Source: Stictocephala bisonia (Eukaryota > Arthropoda > Insecta > Hemiptera > Membracidae). Taken from it: a stretch of DNA of 64,000 nucleotides. This document shows, in pieces, positions 13,122-24,243 of this stretch. A program made the translations under genes and the position numbers. Location of the stretch: assembly GCA_035578905.1 (NCBI GenBank), contig JAQJVL010002640.1:24258-88257 (forward strand), given 5' to 3'. A model generated the notes under the pieces. It made no database searches. It was not told the DNA's origin and worked only from the letters and a program-made list of their open reading frames with translations. Each line of letters opens with the position of its first letter. Position 1 is the stretch's first letter.

Positions 13122-15928
13122 ATGACCTTGAATGTATGTGCAATAAATGTGCAGTGTATAAGAAATAAAATGCATGAATTTGATTTACTTTGCGTGGAGG
13201 AGAATACTTCTGTCCTCTGTGTCACTGAACATTGGTTGACTGTGGATGAAGTGCGATTTTATGACAAGCTCCATAGTCTGGTGGTGATGTCATGCAGTTT
13301 TTGTCGTATTGATGGTTATGTTGGTACGGCCGTTTACCTTAGGAGTGACCTAAAATTTGAACCTATTGACCTAAGTATGTACTGTGAAGATTTGAATGGT
13401 GAGTTTTCTGCTGTTCTTTTGCATGATCTTTCCATAATAGTTGTTGCAATGTATAGATTCCCAAATGCCTCTATTTTGAGATTTTTTGCTCTCCTTGAGC
13501 AGTGTCTTGTTTATTTGACTTCTTTCGGACTTCCAGTGGTAATTGGCACTGATCATAACATTGACTTGCTGCGTCCAACAAGTGATGCTAAAGATTTTCT
13601 AAATCTACTCCGCGTTTTAATATTTATAATAGTGTGACGGAGCCCACAAGAGGCAATGCTTTGCTGGACTCTGTTTTAACTAACATTGACAAATAGGTCT
13701 ATACTGTTAAAGTTAGTAGTGATATTATTGCTGATCACAGGCACGTATTGTTCTGCTTAAAGTGTGTATACAACTCACCTGATTCTGCTAGCTCCCAATG
13801 TAAGACAATTATGTATCGAGTTTTGAGTGACTCAAATATACATATCTTTAATTATTATCTCACTAGTTCTCTAGAATCACTGTATCAAGATTTGTTTGGC
13901 TTATCTGCAGAGGACGCTTTTACTTGTTTTTTCAATTTCTTTAAAGGAAGTTATGACTTATTTTTCCTGTTAAACAAAAAGTTAGTAATACCACAAGACA
14001 AACCTCCTCACATAGGATTGTGTGTGTAGCAAAAACTGGTATACCCCTGAACTGGCAAACCTCAAAGGTTTAATTCTGCTGGTGAGTGACAATGTTGATA
14101 ATAGGCCTTGTCTTACCCCGTTGTTGCGAAAACTGAGACGTACTTATCGTTTCAAGTTAAAGGAGGCCAAACAGGCAGCTGTTGAGGAGTTGTTGCTAGG
14201 TCACCTAACCCTTGCAAGGCTACCTGAGAGCTTATAAAAAAACTGGGCCTACACGTGCCACATCAGTAACTCTGACTACTTCGGCTGATGAGATGAATCA
14301 TTATTTTATGGATTCAATTTCTACAATTATTAATGGAATTGACTGTGGGGATGCTACGGACGAATACCTTGGAAATATTTCGGATGTACAGCATGAGTTT
14401 AGTTTTAGAATTGTAAATAATGTAAATATACTTAATGTGGTAAATAAGTTTAAGGCCTCAAATAGTAGGGATATTTATGATATGTCTTCAAATTTTCTAA
14501 AGAAAATAATCCATAGTATTGCCCCAATAATTACTTATTTGTGTAACATTTGTTTAACTGAAGGTACCTTTCCTAGGGTTCTCAAGGTAGCCAGAACCAT
14601 TCCTGTTTATAAGAAGGGTAACCATGATAATCTATCTAATTACCGTCCTATTTCCTTGATACCTGTATTTGCAAAGGTTTTAGAGACACTTGTGCTTCAA
14701 CAACTGTACGATTACTTTGAGGGACATCATCTGCTTGTACCTGCCCAATTTGGTTTCAGAAGGGGTCAGTCCACTGTTTCGGCAGTGGACTCTCTTCTTC
14801 AACAGATTCTTTCTGCTTTTGAACTGAAGTCATCTACTGCAGTTCTCCTTTGTGACCTCTCTCGGGCATTTGATTGCGTGAGTCACAAAATCATTATTTC
14901 AAAATTGAAAAAAGTATGGTCTGACGGATGCTGCCCTCAATTTGATCAACTCTTATCTTAGTAGTAGACAGCAAATAGTGAGTTTGAATGGTGTAAATTC
15001 CACTCCTTTAAATGTTAAGAATGGGGTTCCTCAGGGCTTCGTCCTGGGGCCCTTTCTTTTTATTGTATACATGAATGACCTGTATTATAAACTTAATCAT
15101 AATTTAGTACTTTATACAGACGGCACCTCCTTGTTTGCTAGTGATAAAGATTGTGCTTATGCTGAAGCCACAGTTAGACAGTCATTTGACCTTGCTTCTG
15201 ACTGGTTCAGATCAAACAAATTGGCTCTCAATGATGAAAAAACTCAGTCTATTTTGTTTAGTTTAAGGAGATTGAGTAAGGAACAGGTTACACCTGTAAA
15301 ATTGCTTGGCTTTACTCTTGACTCTGCACTTTGCTGGAGTGATCACATTGATCATCTTTGTGAAAAGTTAAGTAGAGTTTTATTTCTCTTACGTAGACTA
15401 AAACAGGATATGCCAAATAGCTTTCTGAAGTGTGCCTACAATGCATTCTTTCAGTCTCAGTTGATCTATGGAACGAGGCTTTGGGGCCACTCCAGCAAGG
15501 TCCAGAGTGTCCTTTTGGTACAGAAAAAGGCTGTACGCTTAATAAGTGATGCATATTATCTGGATCATTGGAAGCCTCTATTTGTATCTAATAGCATAAT
15601 GTCAGTAATTAATGTATATATTTTGCAGTGTATCATTGCCATTAAGAAGCATGAGAGTGGGTACTTAACTAATCGTGAAATCCATTCTCATGTAACACAA
15701 AATTGCAATAACATTCATTTGATGGGATCTAGGTTGGGTAAAGTGTTAAATTGCTTTCCTGTTTCAGGCGTGACGTTTTTTAATCACCTGCCATTAGCTG
15801 TAAGAACCTTAGCTAGGCCTAATCTGGATCCATTGCTGAAAGCTTGGCACTTAGAGAACCCCTTCTATAGCTTAAGCGAATATTTTGAGGCTGATTTCTC
15901 AGGTGTAATTGGGCATATGAATGCTTAG
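13122..15928 (+). pseudogene. LINE ORF2 (endonuclease-reverse transcriptase), broken
   Basis: The N-terminal frame (13122-13637) matches an APE-type endonuclease: NVQCIRNKMHEFD, VLCVTEHWLT, an AVYL strand, YRFPN, and GTDHNIDLL where GDFNIDLL is usual. TEPTRGNALLDSVLTN and IADHRHV (the SDH-type His) follow in another frame. RT frames at 14212-14961 and 14942-15928 give YRPISLIPVFAKVLE, QFGFRRGQSTVSAVD, LCDLSRAFDCVSH, NGVPQGFVLGPFLFIVYMND and then LYTDGTSLFAS where F/YADDT is expected. Frameshifts lie near 13,620, 14,020, 14,225 and 14,950. The YADD to YTDG change removes a catalytic Asp, so the enzyme would be dead even without the frameshifts. Confidence 0.75.
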
Positions 15929-16255
15929 TTCAGGTCTGTGTTTTTTCTTCTCCTTACATGGGGACGCGGCTATTTTCTTCTCCTTACATGGGGTGCTGCA
16001 TGCAAGCTTGCCTTGCTTTTGTTTTGGTTTGTTTTTATTTATTTTAGCTGTGTGACTTGCTAGTTTTAGATAATCTATTGATATAACTTACTAGTTTTAG
16101 CATGGTGTGATTTTGTGCTTTTTTAGTTTGGTTTTATTTTTTAGCATGATTAGTATTTATTAAATACTTAGAATAATATCTTTTGACTTAGCCTATTGTA
16201 TTGCAATGTACTGAATGGCCAAAATAAATCTTTGAATAAATCTTTGAATCTTTAG

Positions 16256-16632
16256 TAGTTATACGAGAGTAGAACTATTTAAAAACTATTTTAAACTATT
16301 CTCGTATTTATATAAAATATATAAAAAATAAACCTTCGCCCGTTTCAAAATGGCGGACGTTTAATTTTTTCTAACTGAAATATCTAAAAACTGACTAATT
16401 TTACAAACAAAATTCGAGAATAATGTTTTTTAGTAAATCTTTTTATAATATTCACAGTGTTGGTTTCAACAAAAGCAGATAAAAAACAGCTGAGTTATGC
16501 TGCAAAACGTAAATCAATGTTTTACAGCATTAACCAAATGCTAGTGCGGTTTTAAATATGCTTGTACTGTACTTTAAATAGCTGATTTCATGTCAGTCTG
16601 CTATTTTATATGAACAGCTGTTTATTTTTGCT
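16256..16632. other. Spacer between LINE and DUF4817 transposon
   Basis: This is AT-rich sequence with an imperfect inverted repeat (TACGAGAGTAGAACTATTT near 16,262 against AAACTATTCTCGTA near 16,300). No gene was seen. Confidence 0.3.
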
Positions 16633-17101
16633 ATTAATATTAGGTTTGGTTCCATTCCAATTCAGGAGTCTCATTGACACAGGTCGGCCTTTCTTGACTT
16701 ACCTTTTCTTTGGTGGTTAAACCTTCTCCCTGCAAGTCGGTGATGGACCTTTGTAAAAGTTGGATGACAAGGTATAACACAATTTGTAAAACGTTCTGAT
16801 ACAGTCTTCTCACTTGAATACTACTACAGTGAGCCATACCATACATCAAATGCATGTCTGCCATTTCTGAGTTGGTAAAGTTGTACATTGCATTATCTGG
16901 CATTAGTTGTTAATAAAAGGAAACTATGAAAATAAAAAAATTACTAAGTCATAAGAAAATAAATTACAAACACTAATTAATTAAAACTAACCATACAGTA
17001 AAAAAGACTTTACAAGAATATTTAAAAAAACGTGTACATGACAGTGTTCTTTTTGTTACTAATGAATAATGCCAACAGTGGAAACCAAACCTAATATTAA
17101 T
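16633..17101 (-). mobile_element. Small DNA transposon with 19-bp terminal inverted repeats and DUF4817 remnant
   Basis: ATTAATATTAGGTTTGGTT at 16633-16651 is exactly inverted at 17083-17101, bounding a 469-bp element. Inside, on the minus strand, the frame starting at 16903 reads NFTNSEMADMHLMYGMAHCS then VRRLYQ. This is the DUF4817 helix-turn-helix pattern (F-T-x-x-E-x-A-D-M-x-x-x-Y-G ... RRLYQ) that occurs at the N terminus of some mariner-like transposases. The rest of the protein is missing or frameshifted, so this is an internally deleted, non-autonomous copy. The TA target duplication is not clear-cut. Confidence 0.6.
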
Positions 17102-17174
17102 AAAGAATTAAATATTGGATGGAGGGAGTCATTTTCGGTTGAACATGGCTTAGGTCAGTCAAATTATCACAATA

Positions 17175-19400
17175 TTATTTACGCTGTGCCCCGTTGACAA
17201 CGTTAGCATAGTTGACACGCGGTGAGCGTATACTATCACCGTTTTGGTTTCTTGTAGGCAGAGCTCCTTCATTTGTTTTCAGCGGTGGGAAATTACTAAA
17301 AGTCGCATTAAATGTCTCAACATTTTGAGTATTTTCTGATGTGAGAATATTTTTATTTTGTTTGTTCGTGATTTTAGGTTCAGAAAGTAGGGGCATCCCC
17401 GATAATTTGCTCTACATGAATCACTACAGTTGGCACATTGGACTGAATCTTCTTTCTTTTTGGAACACTCAGAATGTAGATGGTTATCTGTGCACTTGAC
17501 AGATCGAGGTTGGAGTCTAAAATAATTCTTAGTGTGTCCGAAGCGTTGGCAGCGAGTGCACTGTGAGATGGACTTAGATTTACATTTCAATTCAATTTGA
17601 ATTTTAGAATGAAAAAGAAATTCAAGACCAAATATTTAATTTCCGATTACTTAACTCTATTCCTGGCAAGCGATTACTAGTAATCGATAAAAGACGCATT
17701 CAGGTTGGCAAGCGATTACTAGTAATCGATAAAACACGCTTCCGCAGTTTCCGTTATTGTACGAGTTCTATTCCACTTAGATCGATCGTTGAGGCATCAT
17801 GGAAAACTAGAAATCCTACCAAATAGTATGATACCAAATATGGGTATGTGGAACGGAACAGCGGACCGGAACCGATTTATTATTTTCGTTGTTTACATAA
17901 CGTTACGCTGGGATGTTGCTGTTGTAAAGAGTAACAGACAATTTTTGTTATGCCTTGAAATGTGATATTTATGTGGTTTAGGCGTTATTATTTATTGTTA
18001 TAATACACATTGAACTAGTTTATAACTGTTGTGAGTATTATTTGGTGTTAGTTTTATATTGCTTATTTATATACATTTTTTATTTACCATACTGAAATGT
18101 ACCAATTCTACTAAATAAATATATATTAGGCAAACTTAGTTTATTATCATTTTATTCCCTATAACTTTGTGAACATTTTGGTATATAACACTTTAGAATT
18201 AACTTGAAAATTATAATTGTTATAGTTTTTTTAGTGAAACTTTGCATGACATCTGATTATAGTCATTTATGACATACATTTGATTATTCACTAACAATAT
18301 CAATTTTTACGCAGATAATCCAAAACATGTATATATTTTCTGAAACTAGATAACATTTCTAACATTTTGGCTATTTCAGAATTTCAAAACTCCAACTGTA
18401 AGTATATTCAAAATTGCATGTCCCCCCTTTTTTACTTTATAATTTTTTTTGTTTAGATTGAAAAATTTTCTTTTTTGGTTATATTTTTTATGTTTTTATA
18501 ATGCATACCTGCAGATTCTACATGTATTTCTGAACAAGAAAATATATAGATGTTTACATATAACTAAAAAAATATATATTTTATGAATTTTAAAAAAACC
18601 CCTTGCGCGAAGGTCAAAAATGGCTTGCCAGTATAGGAAAAAATAGCCGCCAGGTTTTAATCTTCCAGTTCAATAGCGCAAAGAGGCATAGGATATTTGT
18701 CTTTATTGAATAGCCGCGAGACTTTTAACACTAGGTAGTGTTTAGACTTTAGCTCATTCTATATCTCTTCGTCAGATAAAGACAGAGGAATGTTCCTCAT
18801 GATTATAGAAAGTCGCTTGTTATTAGGGGGCAAAAGGAATGATATGGCACATTTACATTATCAAAATGCGCTGTCAATGCGCGGAAGTCGTCAGAGGTCG
18901 AAACGTTAATCTTAATAGAGGTACATTATTAACAGTGTAATAATAATGCGGTAAGATATTGTCAAGGTCTGCAATCAATGCTTGGTAGTTGTAAGAGTCA
19001 TGAAGAAAGATGGGTGGAATGTTTTGGAATTTAGGAGACGTAGTAATATTACTGTTATCGCTTGGAGTAGATATAGGTTCAAATCTATTTTGGCTAACAG
19101 TTTTGTAAGGTTGATTGGAAGTCTGGATACGAGATGAGGACGATTTGGATTTTCTACTCCTTACAAGTTCAGTCATTTATTGATAGGTTACCGGGATCAA
19201 TGTTACTTAACTTCATGAAATACACTTTTACGTAATTAATTGGATCGGTTACACATTTTTTATTTGGTGGAGAAATGTTGTTATCTTTAAGCGTGTGCTT
19301 CCCATTGTTATTCCCAGTAGTCACTCGAGGTAATGTAAGAGGCATAATTATAGTCTAACGATGAGGTTAGGGTGCTGGTTTTGACACTAGTGGTGTTGTG
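17175..19400 (-). mobile_element. Jockey-type LINE ORF1 (gag-like) region, inverted and broken
   Basis: On the minus strand the N-terminal part (19176-18874) starts MTELVRSRKSKSSSS and includes IPPIFLHDSYNYQALIADLD. Further degraded gag residues continue to about 18,650. After an unrelated insertion, the C-terminal part (17590-17175) has CTRCQRFGHT ... VKCTDNHLHSEC ... CANCSDSCRANYRGCPYF, the three zinc-knuckle pattern of Jockey-clade gag proteins, then an SPRVNYANVV tail. The 5' UTR probably extends to about 19,400. No endonuclease or RT follows; the neighbouring sequence at 17,100 is a different element. Confidence 0.65.
17640..18600 (+). other. Insertion within the Jockey gag, with paired palindromic repeats and a promoter-like look
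   Basis: About 1 kb of AT-rich, non-gag sequence separates the two halves of the gag. It starts with two 29-bp direct repeats (17664-17692 and 17706-17734), each containing the perfect palindrome CGATTACTAGTAATCG and followed by ATAAAA. More GC-rich sequence follows to 17,930. No coding frame was found. It could be a solo terminal repeat, the promoter end of another element, or a host promoter. Confidence 0.35.
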
Positions 19401-20879
19401 TTCATTTAAATTGAACACCGCTGATGTATAACATAAATCAAAATACGTAAATGAATCAAATTAATTATTAAAAACGGTATAACGTTGTGTCGGCGTCTCA
19501 TATGTAAGAATAAGAATATATAAGAAACAATATTATACTAAACTATTTAAAAAATCACGCACATAAATAGAAATAAACTGTAGTGTAAGATCACAAAACA
19601 GCTTATGTGACCGAAACTGATGCATTGTATACGTCTACCCTTATTCTGTGACGGCGTTGTTTGATCAGCACTCGACTGGAGCATAGCAAGAGTTCACCAG
19701 AGTTCAGTCACTTCTATCTAATGGTCCATCCAAAACCCGGTTAGTTGTAGCCGGTCTTGGCCAAGACATAATCTATAAAAAACGATCCGGTTCCAGCCAG
19801 CCAATTCAAATTCTACTGTCAGGTTTTGAGACTGTTTTGTTTTAGTTCAGTACGTCTGCAGCAGGAGCAGATTACAAGTGCTTCGCTTCTGTCTGCCTTT
19901 TCTTCATTTTTCCGCCAGTTGTCAAAATAAGAATAAGGAAGGTATGTTTCAGGTTTGATGTTTATTTAATCTTTGTTTATAGACAATGGTTTTGTCATTT
20001 GACATATACATATGTATGTTGGCATTTTAAACTGTAAAGGCAACTTGTTTATTTCTAATGATATTTATTTGTTGGTGTGATGTATTTTTTTTACTTAGAT
20101 TGTTTGGCGGTTTAGTTCAGTTTAGGAGCTGTCAGTTGTTACTCAAATCTATTTCCAAAATATGCAAATTGAGAATTGAGATAAGAATATTTAAAAGTTG
20201 TTTCTATGTCACATATAATTTAATTTGTCGGTGTTCTGAGTCATTAATTTAGTTAAATTTATATTATGCCTAAGTGATTATTTGTTATAACATTAAATAG
20301 TTACTTTCTTTTTTTAAAGTAGGTAGGTCTATCAATTGGTTTTATAAAATCAAGTCTTGCACCAAGTCTTATTATACAATGAGTTATTTTATTTAAAGGT
20401 TATGAAATAATAATTAAGGTTCTGCTAGTAAATGGGTATTTTAGTATACTTATTTTAAATATTTCTTTATTTATTATTATTACTTCCAACAGTATACACT
20501 ATTTTGATGTTTGATACATAAATGAAACATTGTTGAACAATAAATATTTCGTGAGCAGTAAGTATTGGGTCAGCTGGTGTTGCTAGTAGTGAAAACACTT
20601 ATAGTTAGTTTATTTCTCCTCAATTTTTGTCAGTTTTAATATTATTTTTCAAGTTCATGCTGTTAATCATATTTTAATTGTGTTTTTAAATCTTATTAAC
20701 CCTATAGATTTGTTTGTTGTTATTACATTCTAAAGACTTAATTCAATTTAAATTTATGTAAGTGAGGTTATGTCTAAAAGTACCTAACCATCTATAACTT
20801 CAACTCTGAACCATAACTCACACTGCAGCCATTTAAATCACTAATCATTATTGATATTATTCCCCTCAGACTATAGAAA
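19401..20879 (+). other. Non-coding stretch, possible 5' exon at 19,640-19,941
   Basis: There is a locally GC-richer block at about 19,640-19,940 with a TATAAAA at 19774-19780. It ends AGGAAG before GTATGTTT at 19,942, which looks like an untranslated first exon with a donor. From there to 20,880 the sequence is AT-rich without genes. The nearest downstream plus-strand host gene is the GH27 gene at 35 kb, which does have an acceptor-like CCAG just before its start codon, but a link is only speculation. Confidence 0.25.
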
Positions 20880-22165
20880 ATACTTGTTCAATTGTTCATG
20901 ATGTCCTTCATTCCAAACAATCAAACGTGTAGTTTCCGTGAAATTAGTTCTGGACAATGACAAAGGCTTACAATGGGATCACCACTGTGATAGACGATTT
21001 CATGCCGTATGTGTTGGTATCACAGGGTCTGAATATAATAAACTTACTAGCGATACCCGTCGCAATTGGCACTGTGGTCGTACTGATTGCGTTGCGCCGG
21101 ACCAACACCCAACATCTCTGCTCCTATCTCATATGGGTGAGACCCTGAAAAAGATTGGATAACCTCTCTGGCGTACCTTCTGATGTTTCGTCCATAAAGA
21201 GTGACATAGCTTGTATCAATGCTACTATTTCCTCACTTGAGCCACGCATCACAGATGTGGAAAAACGGGTTGAATCGATTGAAAAGGAGGTAAATTTGTT
21301 GCGTTCCCTCAAACCGGGATCTGTTACGGTTGAAACCGTCTTGGAAGAAACTGCTGATCGTGCTCGTTGGGCCCACAATGTGCTTGTGTATGGAGTCCCC
21401 GAAAGTAATAGCAAGACTGCGGACATAAGAATCAAATATGACAATGATATTGCCACAAATCTGATTGGAAAGTTCTGTCATACAGATGGTCCTCATCACT
21501 TCAAGACTGCTCGCTTAGGTGGCGCATCTTCAGCAAAGCCTAGGCCACTTAAATTAATTTTTGATAAAGTCGGGGATGTCAAAGAACTTATGCGGAATTT
21601 TGATAGGGATACTTTAGACAACGAACTAACCAATATTAGTGTTTCCTGTGATCGAACTCCTGCAGAGATGCAGTTCCTAAATAATTATAGAGAGGAAATG
21701 AAGAGTTGAGAAAGTGCTGGTGAAACTAATCTCACGATTAAATATCACAATGGAGTTCCCAAAATAGTGGAGCTTCAAAAAACTAAGTTATTATTGAGTA
21801 CTCAGGTAAAAGTCTCCACCAGCTGTTTTCACATATTGTTTGTATTGTCTATTTGTTCTTTGTTCTATTATTGTTTGTATCGCTTATTATTGTTGTATTG
21901 TCCAGTTATTACTGTCTATCTATATTAGTGTGTAATATTAGTGTTATTTTGAGTATTCAGGTAAAAGTCTCCATCAGCTGATTTCATATATTGTTTGTAT
22001 TGTCTATTTACTCTTCTAACTTATATATGACCGTTAATTATTGTTACCTAGTTTTTAATGTTTTTGTAAATTGGTGTGCACATAATTGTAATTTTCAATT
22101 TGTAAATGGTGTAACCGTTGTTTTTATTTTATTAAATAAAATAAAAAAATAAAATAAAAAAATTA
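20880..22165 (+). mobile_element. Second PHD-finger LINE: ORF1 joined directly to a 3' UTR
   Basis: ORF1 remnants are followed at once by an AT-rich 3' UTR ending in an (A)nTAAAATAAAA tail at about 22,165, with no endonuclease or RT in between. The 3' UTR contains a 62-bp block repeated with about 10 differences (21796-21857 and 21951-22014; core CAGGTAAAAGTCTCCA). Either ORF2 was deleted in this copy or it belongs to a non-autonomous, ORF1-only family. Confidence 0.6.
20938..21709 (+). pseudogene. LINE ORF1: PHD finger, coiled coil and RRM-like domain, one frameshift
   Basis: The frame at 20938-21162 holds the second half of a PHD finger (CDRRFHAVCVGITGSEYNKL ... WHCGRTDC). A +1 shift near 21,155 leads to the second frame (to 21709). 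That frame begins with a heptad-rich segment (VSSIKSDIACINATISSLEP, then VEKRVESIEKEVNLL), a likely trimerising coiled coil. An ORF1p-type RNA-binding part follows with NVLVYGVPESNS and a TARLGGASSAKPRPLKLIF basic patch, and CDRTPAEMQFLNNYREEMKS at the end. The order PHD, coiled coil, RRM is typical of CR1/Daphne-group ORF1. Apart from the single frameshift it is well preserved. Confidence 0.7.
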
Positions 22166-22371
22166 TATCTATTTTTCTTATTATGCAAAAAATAATATTA
22201 ACAAATGGTAACACTACTACAATATAAAATTAACTAGGCCTAATAAATTATAATATATTGAGTGATACTATAATGCAATAAATTACAGTAGGCCTAATAA
22301 ATATTTAACGAGCAACAGTGTAACAACAAGAAAAACAAAAATATCTTAATGAGATACATAAATAAGGGTAA

Positions 22372-23120
22372 TTATGCACTTTCTTGCCACCTGTGAAAAT
22401 ACGATTTCATGTTGAAAAAGTGATGAAAAATGAGTTTATATCTCTTGAGGAGTTTGATTTCACCCGCGGAAAACTCGTTTTTTACCGAAAAATCAAAAAC
22501 TAGTTTTTTATCTGATAGTGAAAAAACCAACTTTTTAAAAAATCTTTATTTTTCAACGTTTGTTTTTCTTTTTTCGTGCTTTTTATGCTGAACACATATA
22601 TAACTGATTTTAATATATAGTACAATAATTTTTGTCAGCTTAAAAAATACATGTTTTATTGACATAACCCAACTTATCCTAATTGTCTACTGTCTCAACA
22701 AAAATTCGAAATATGCGTTAAATTCGAGTATATGGCCTGCGTGACGGCCTACCGGCCATCCCTCCGACGGGAATATTGATGAATTCGGTTTTTGTGATTA
22801 ATAGTTGTTGTATGTAATGACCACTAATCACGATAGTAGTTTTTCCGTTATATCTCGAGAAATATTTGTAATAGACCAAAATAGTTTTCAAATTTGTATT
22901 CAGCGCAAAACATATCAAAATAAAAAAGATGATTAAAATACCATTTAAATTAATGGAAATATGACATAACTACCAAAAGATGTGTCATTGGTTTTTTCGA
23001 ATTTTTCGGTAAAATACGTTATTTCCATGGAATAAAAAGCATATCTTGTGAAAATAGCTAATTCTAGACCCATTTCAAGCATAATGTTCCAAATTTGTTT
23101 GGTGGCAAGAAACTGCATAA
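22372..23120 (+). mobile_element. Non-autonomous DNA transposon, copy A (20-bp terminal inverted repeats)
   Basis: TTATGCACTTTCTTGCCACC at 22372-22391 pairs with its reverse complement at 23101-23120 with one mismatch. The 749-bp interior has no transposase. Its left part (about 22,390-22,560) and right part (about 22,800-22,920) recur in inverted order at 27.13-27.50 kb, showing that this is a repeat family. Superfamily not assigned; target duplication unclear. Confidence 0.6.
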
Positions 23121-24060
23121 ATACCTAAATATGGCATACACAACAGTAACGATAAGGCATAACATTGATCTCAAACTCTCACATGTAATTTTCAATAAAT
23201 CAACAAATTAATATAATAAGTCATTGTAAAATACATAGCCTACAGTATGGCTGACTTCCTATTAACCCTCAAGCTTGCATTCGCCAGATATCCGGCGTTA
23301 TAAGCCCATTTTGTAGTGGCAACGGCGGAAATCCGGCCTCAATAGAGACTCCTGATACATTCAATATTTCTTACAAACAAGGTCATAGTAATACTTATTG
23401 TACCGAATTAAAGAACATCGATCTATCTATCTGATAAAAGTTGTTTCATTTGCCCAAATTAGTACTGAGTTTTATTTTACAAAGTTTTGAAATCATATGT
23501 TTAGTTTGGCTGGTAGACTAACTTTTAATCAGCTGTAGTCGGGTGCAAAACCGTGATCAGAATGTTTACGAGTTTGGTTTGTTTAATCTGCTTACAGGTT
23601 ACAAGTTGATTCAGGTTATATATTTACTATTTACATTAGTTAACAATGAATATATATAGACTAAATTAAATAATTTGTTCTTAGGCTCCTATTTTATGGA
23701 CACTGTATGTTTGTTTTGAATATTGACGATTTTAGTGAAATTTAATTTTATAAACTTGTAAATACTTATAAAAACATTTCTTCTCTTACAATAACTTCAA
23801 ACTGTATGCTATTTTGGTTAGCACTAAATTGTGCTCATTTTGTATATTTTGGAATTTCTTCATACATATTCTATGTAAGTTTTATCTTACTTGCCAGGAA
23901 ACTTATAAAAATTTTAAAATGGTAGATAAATAAATGTTTCTACAATATATTTTTATTCGTAAAAAATAAAAAATTAAAAGTTTTATACTCTTATTCTACT
24001 GTTATTATGAAGAAAATGGTGCATAACATGTAATGATTGGTCAACATTTAGTTACTAAAA
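23121..24060. other. AT-rich stretch, no gene seen
   Basis: This is mostly AT-rich intergenic sequence. A slightly GC-richer patch near 23,270-23,350 has no recognised feature. Confidence 0.3.
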
Positions 24061-24089
24061 ATCAAATTTAAATTATTGCTTTCTTATAG

Positions 24090-24243
24090 GCAAAAAACTA
24101 GCTGCAGTACAGAGCAAATGCCTGCCAGCTCGAGGGTTCAAAGAAGACTTAGTTTCACGGAAGAAATCAATATATGGAGCAGCTACACTCCCAATCCTCT
24201 GAAGTTGTGCCAAGTGTTTGTTGAATTGACTTACACTGCATAA
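24090..24243 (+). other. Exon-like 50-codon frame after an acceptor site
   Basis: After TTCTTATAG at 24,081-24,089 a frame runs from 24,091 to TAA at 24,241. It includes MPASSRVQRRLSFTEEINIW and continues SSYTPNPLKLC. The composition (Arg/Ser/Thr and Trp in a helix-like pattern) is clearly more coding-like than the surroundings. I do not recognise the family. It may be the N-terminal exon of a transposon-encoded or host DNA-binding protein. No partner exon was found. Confidence 0.3.

Larger units (their letters stand above)
11940..16255 (+). mobile_element. CR1/Jockey-type LINE with PHD-finger ORF1 and endonuclease-RT ORF2, inactive
   Basis: This is an almost complete two-ORF non-LTR retrotransposon. 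ORF1 remnants (11992-13077) carry a PHD finger and an RRM-like part. ORF2 remnants (13122-15928) carry an EEP endonuclease, an RT and a C-terminal domain. The 3' UTR ends about 16,250 in a short AAATAAATCTTTGAAT-type repeat. At least five frameshifts or stops interrupt it, and the catalytic RT box is mutated. The 5' boundary is approximate, and no target-site duplication was established. Confidence 0.75.
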
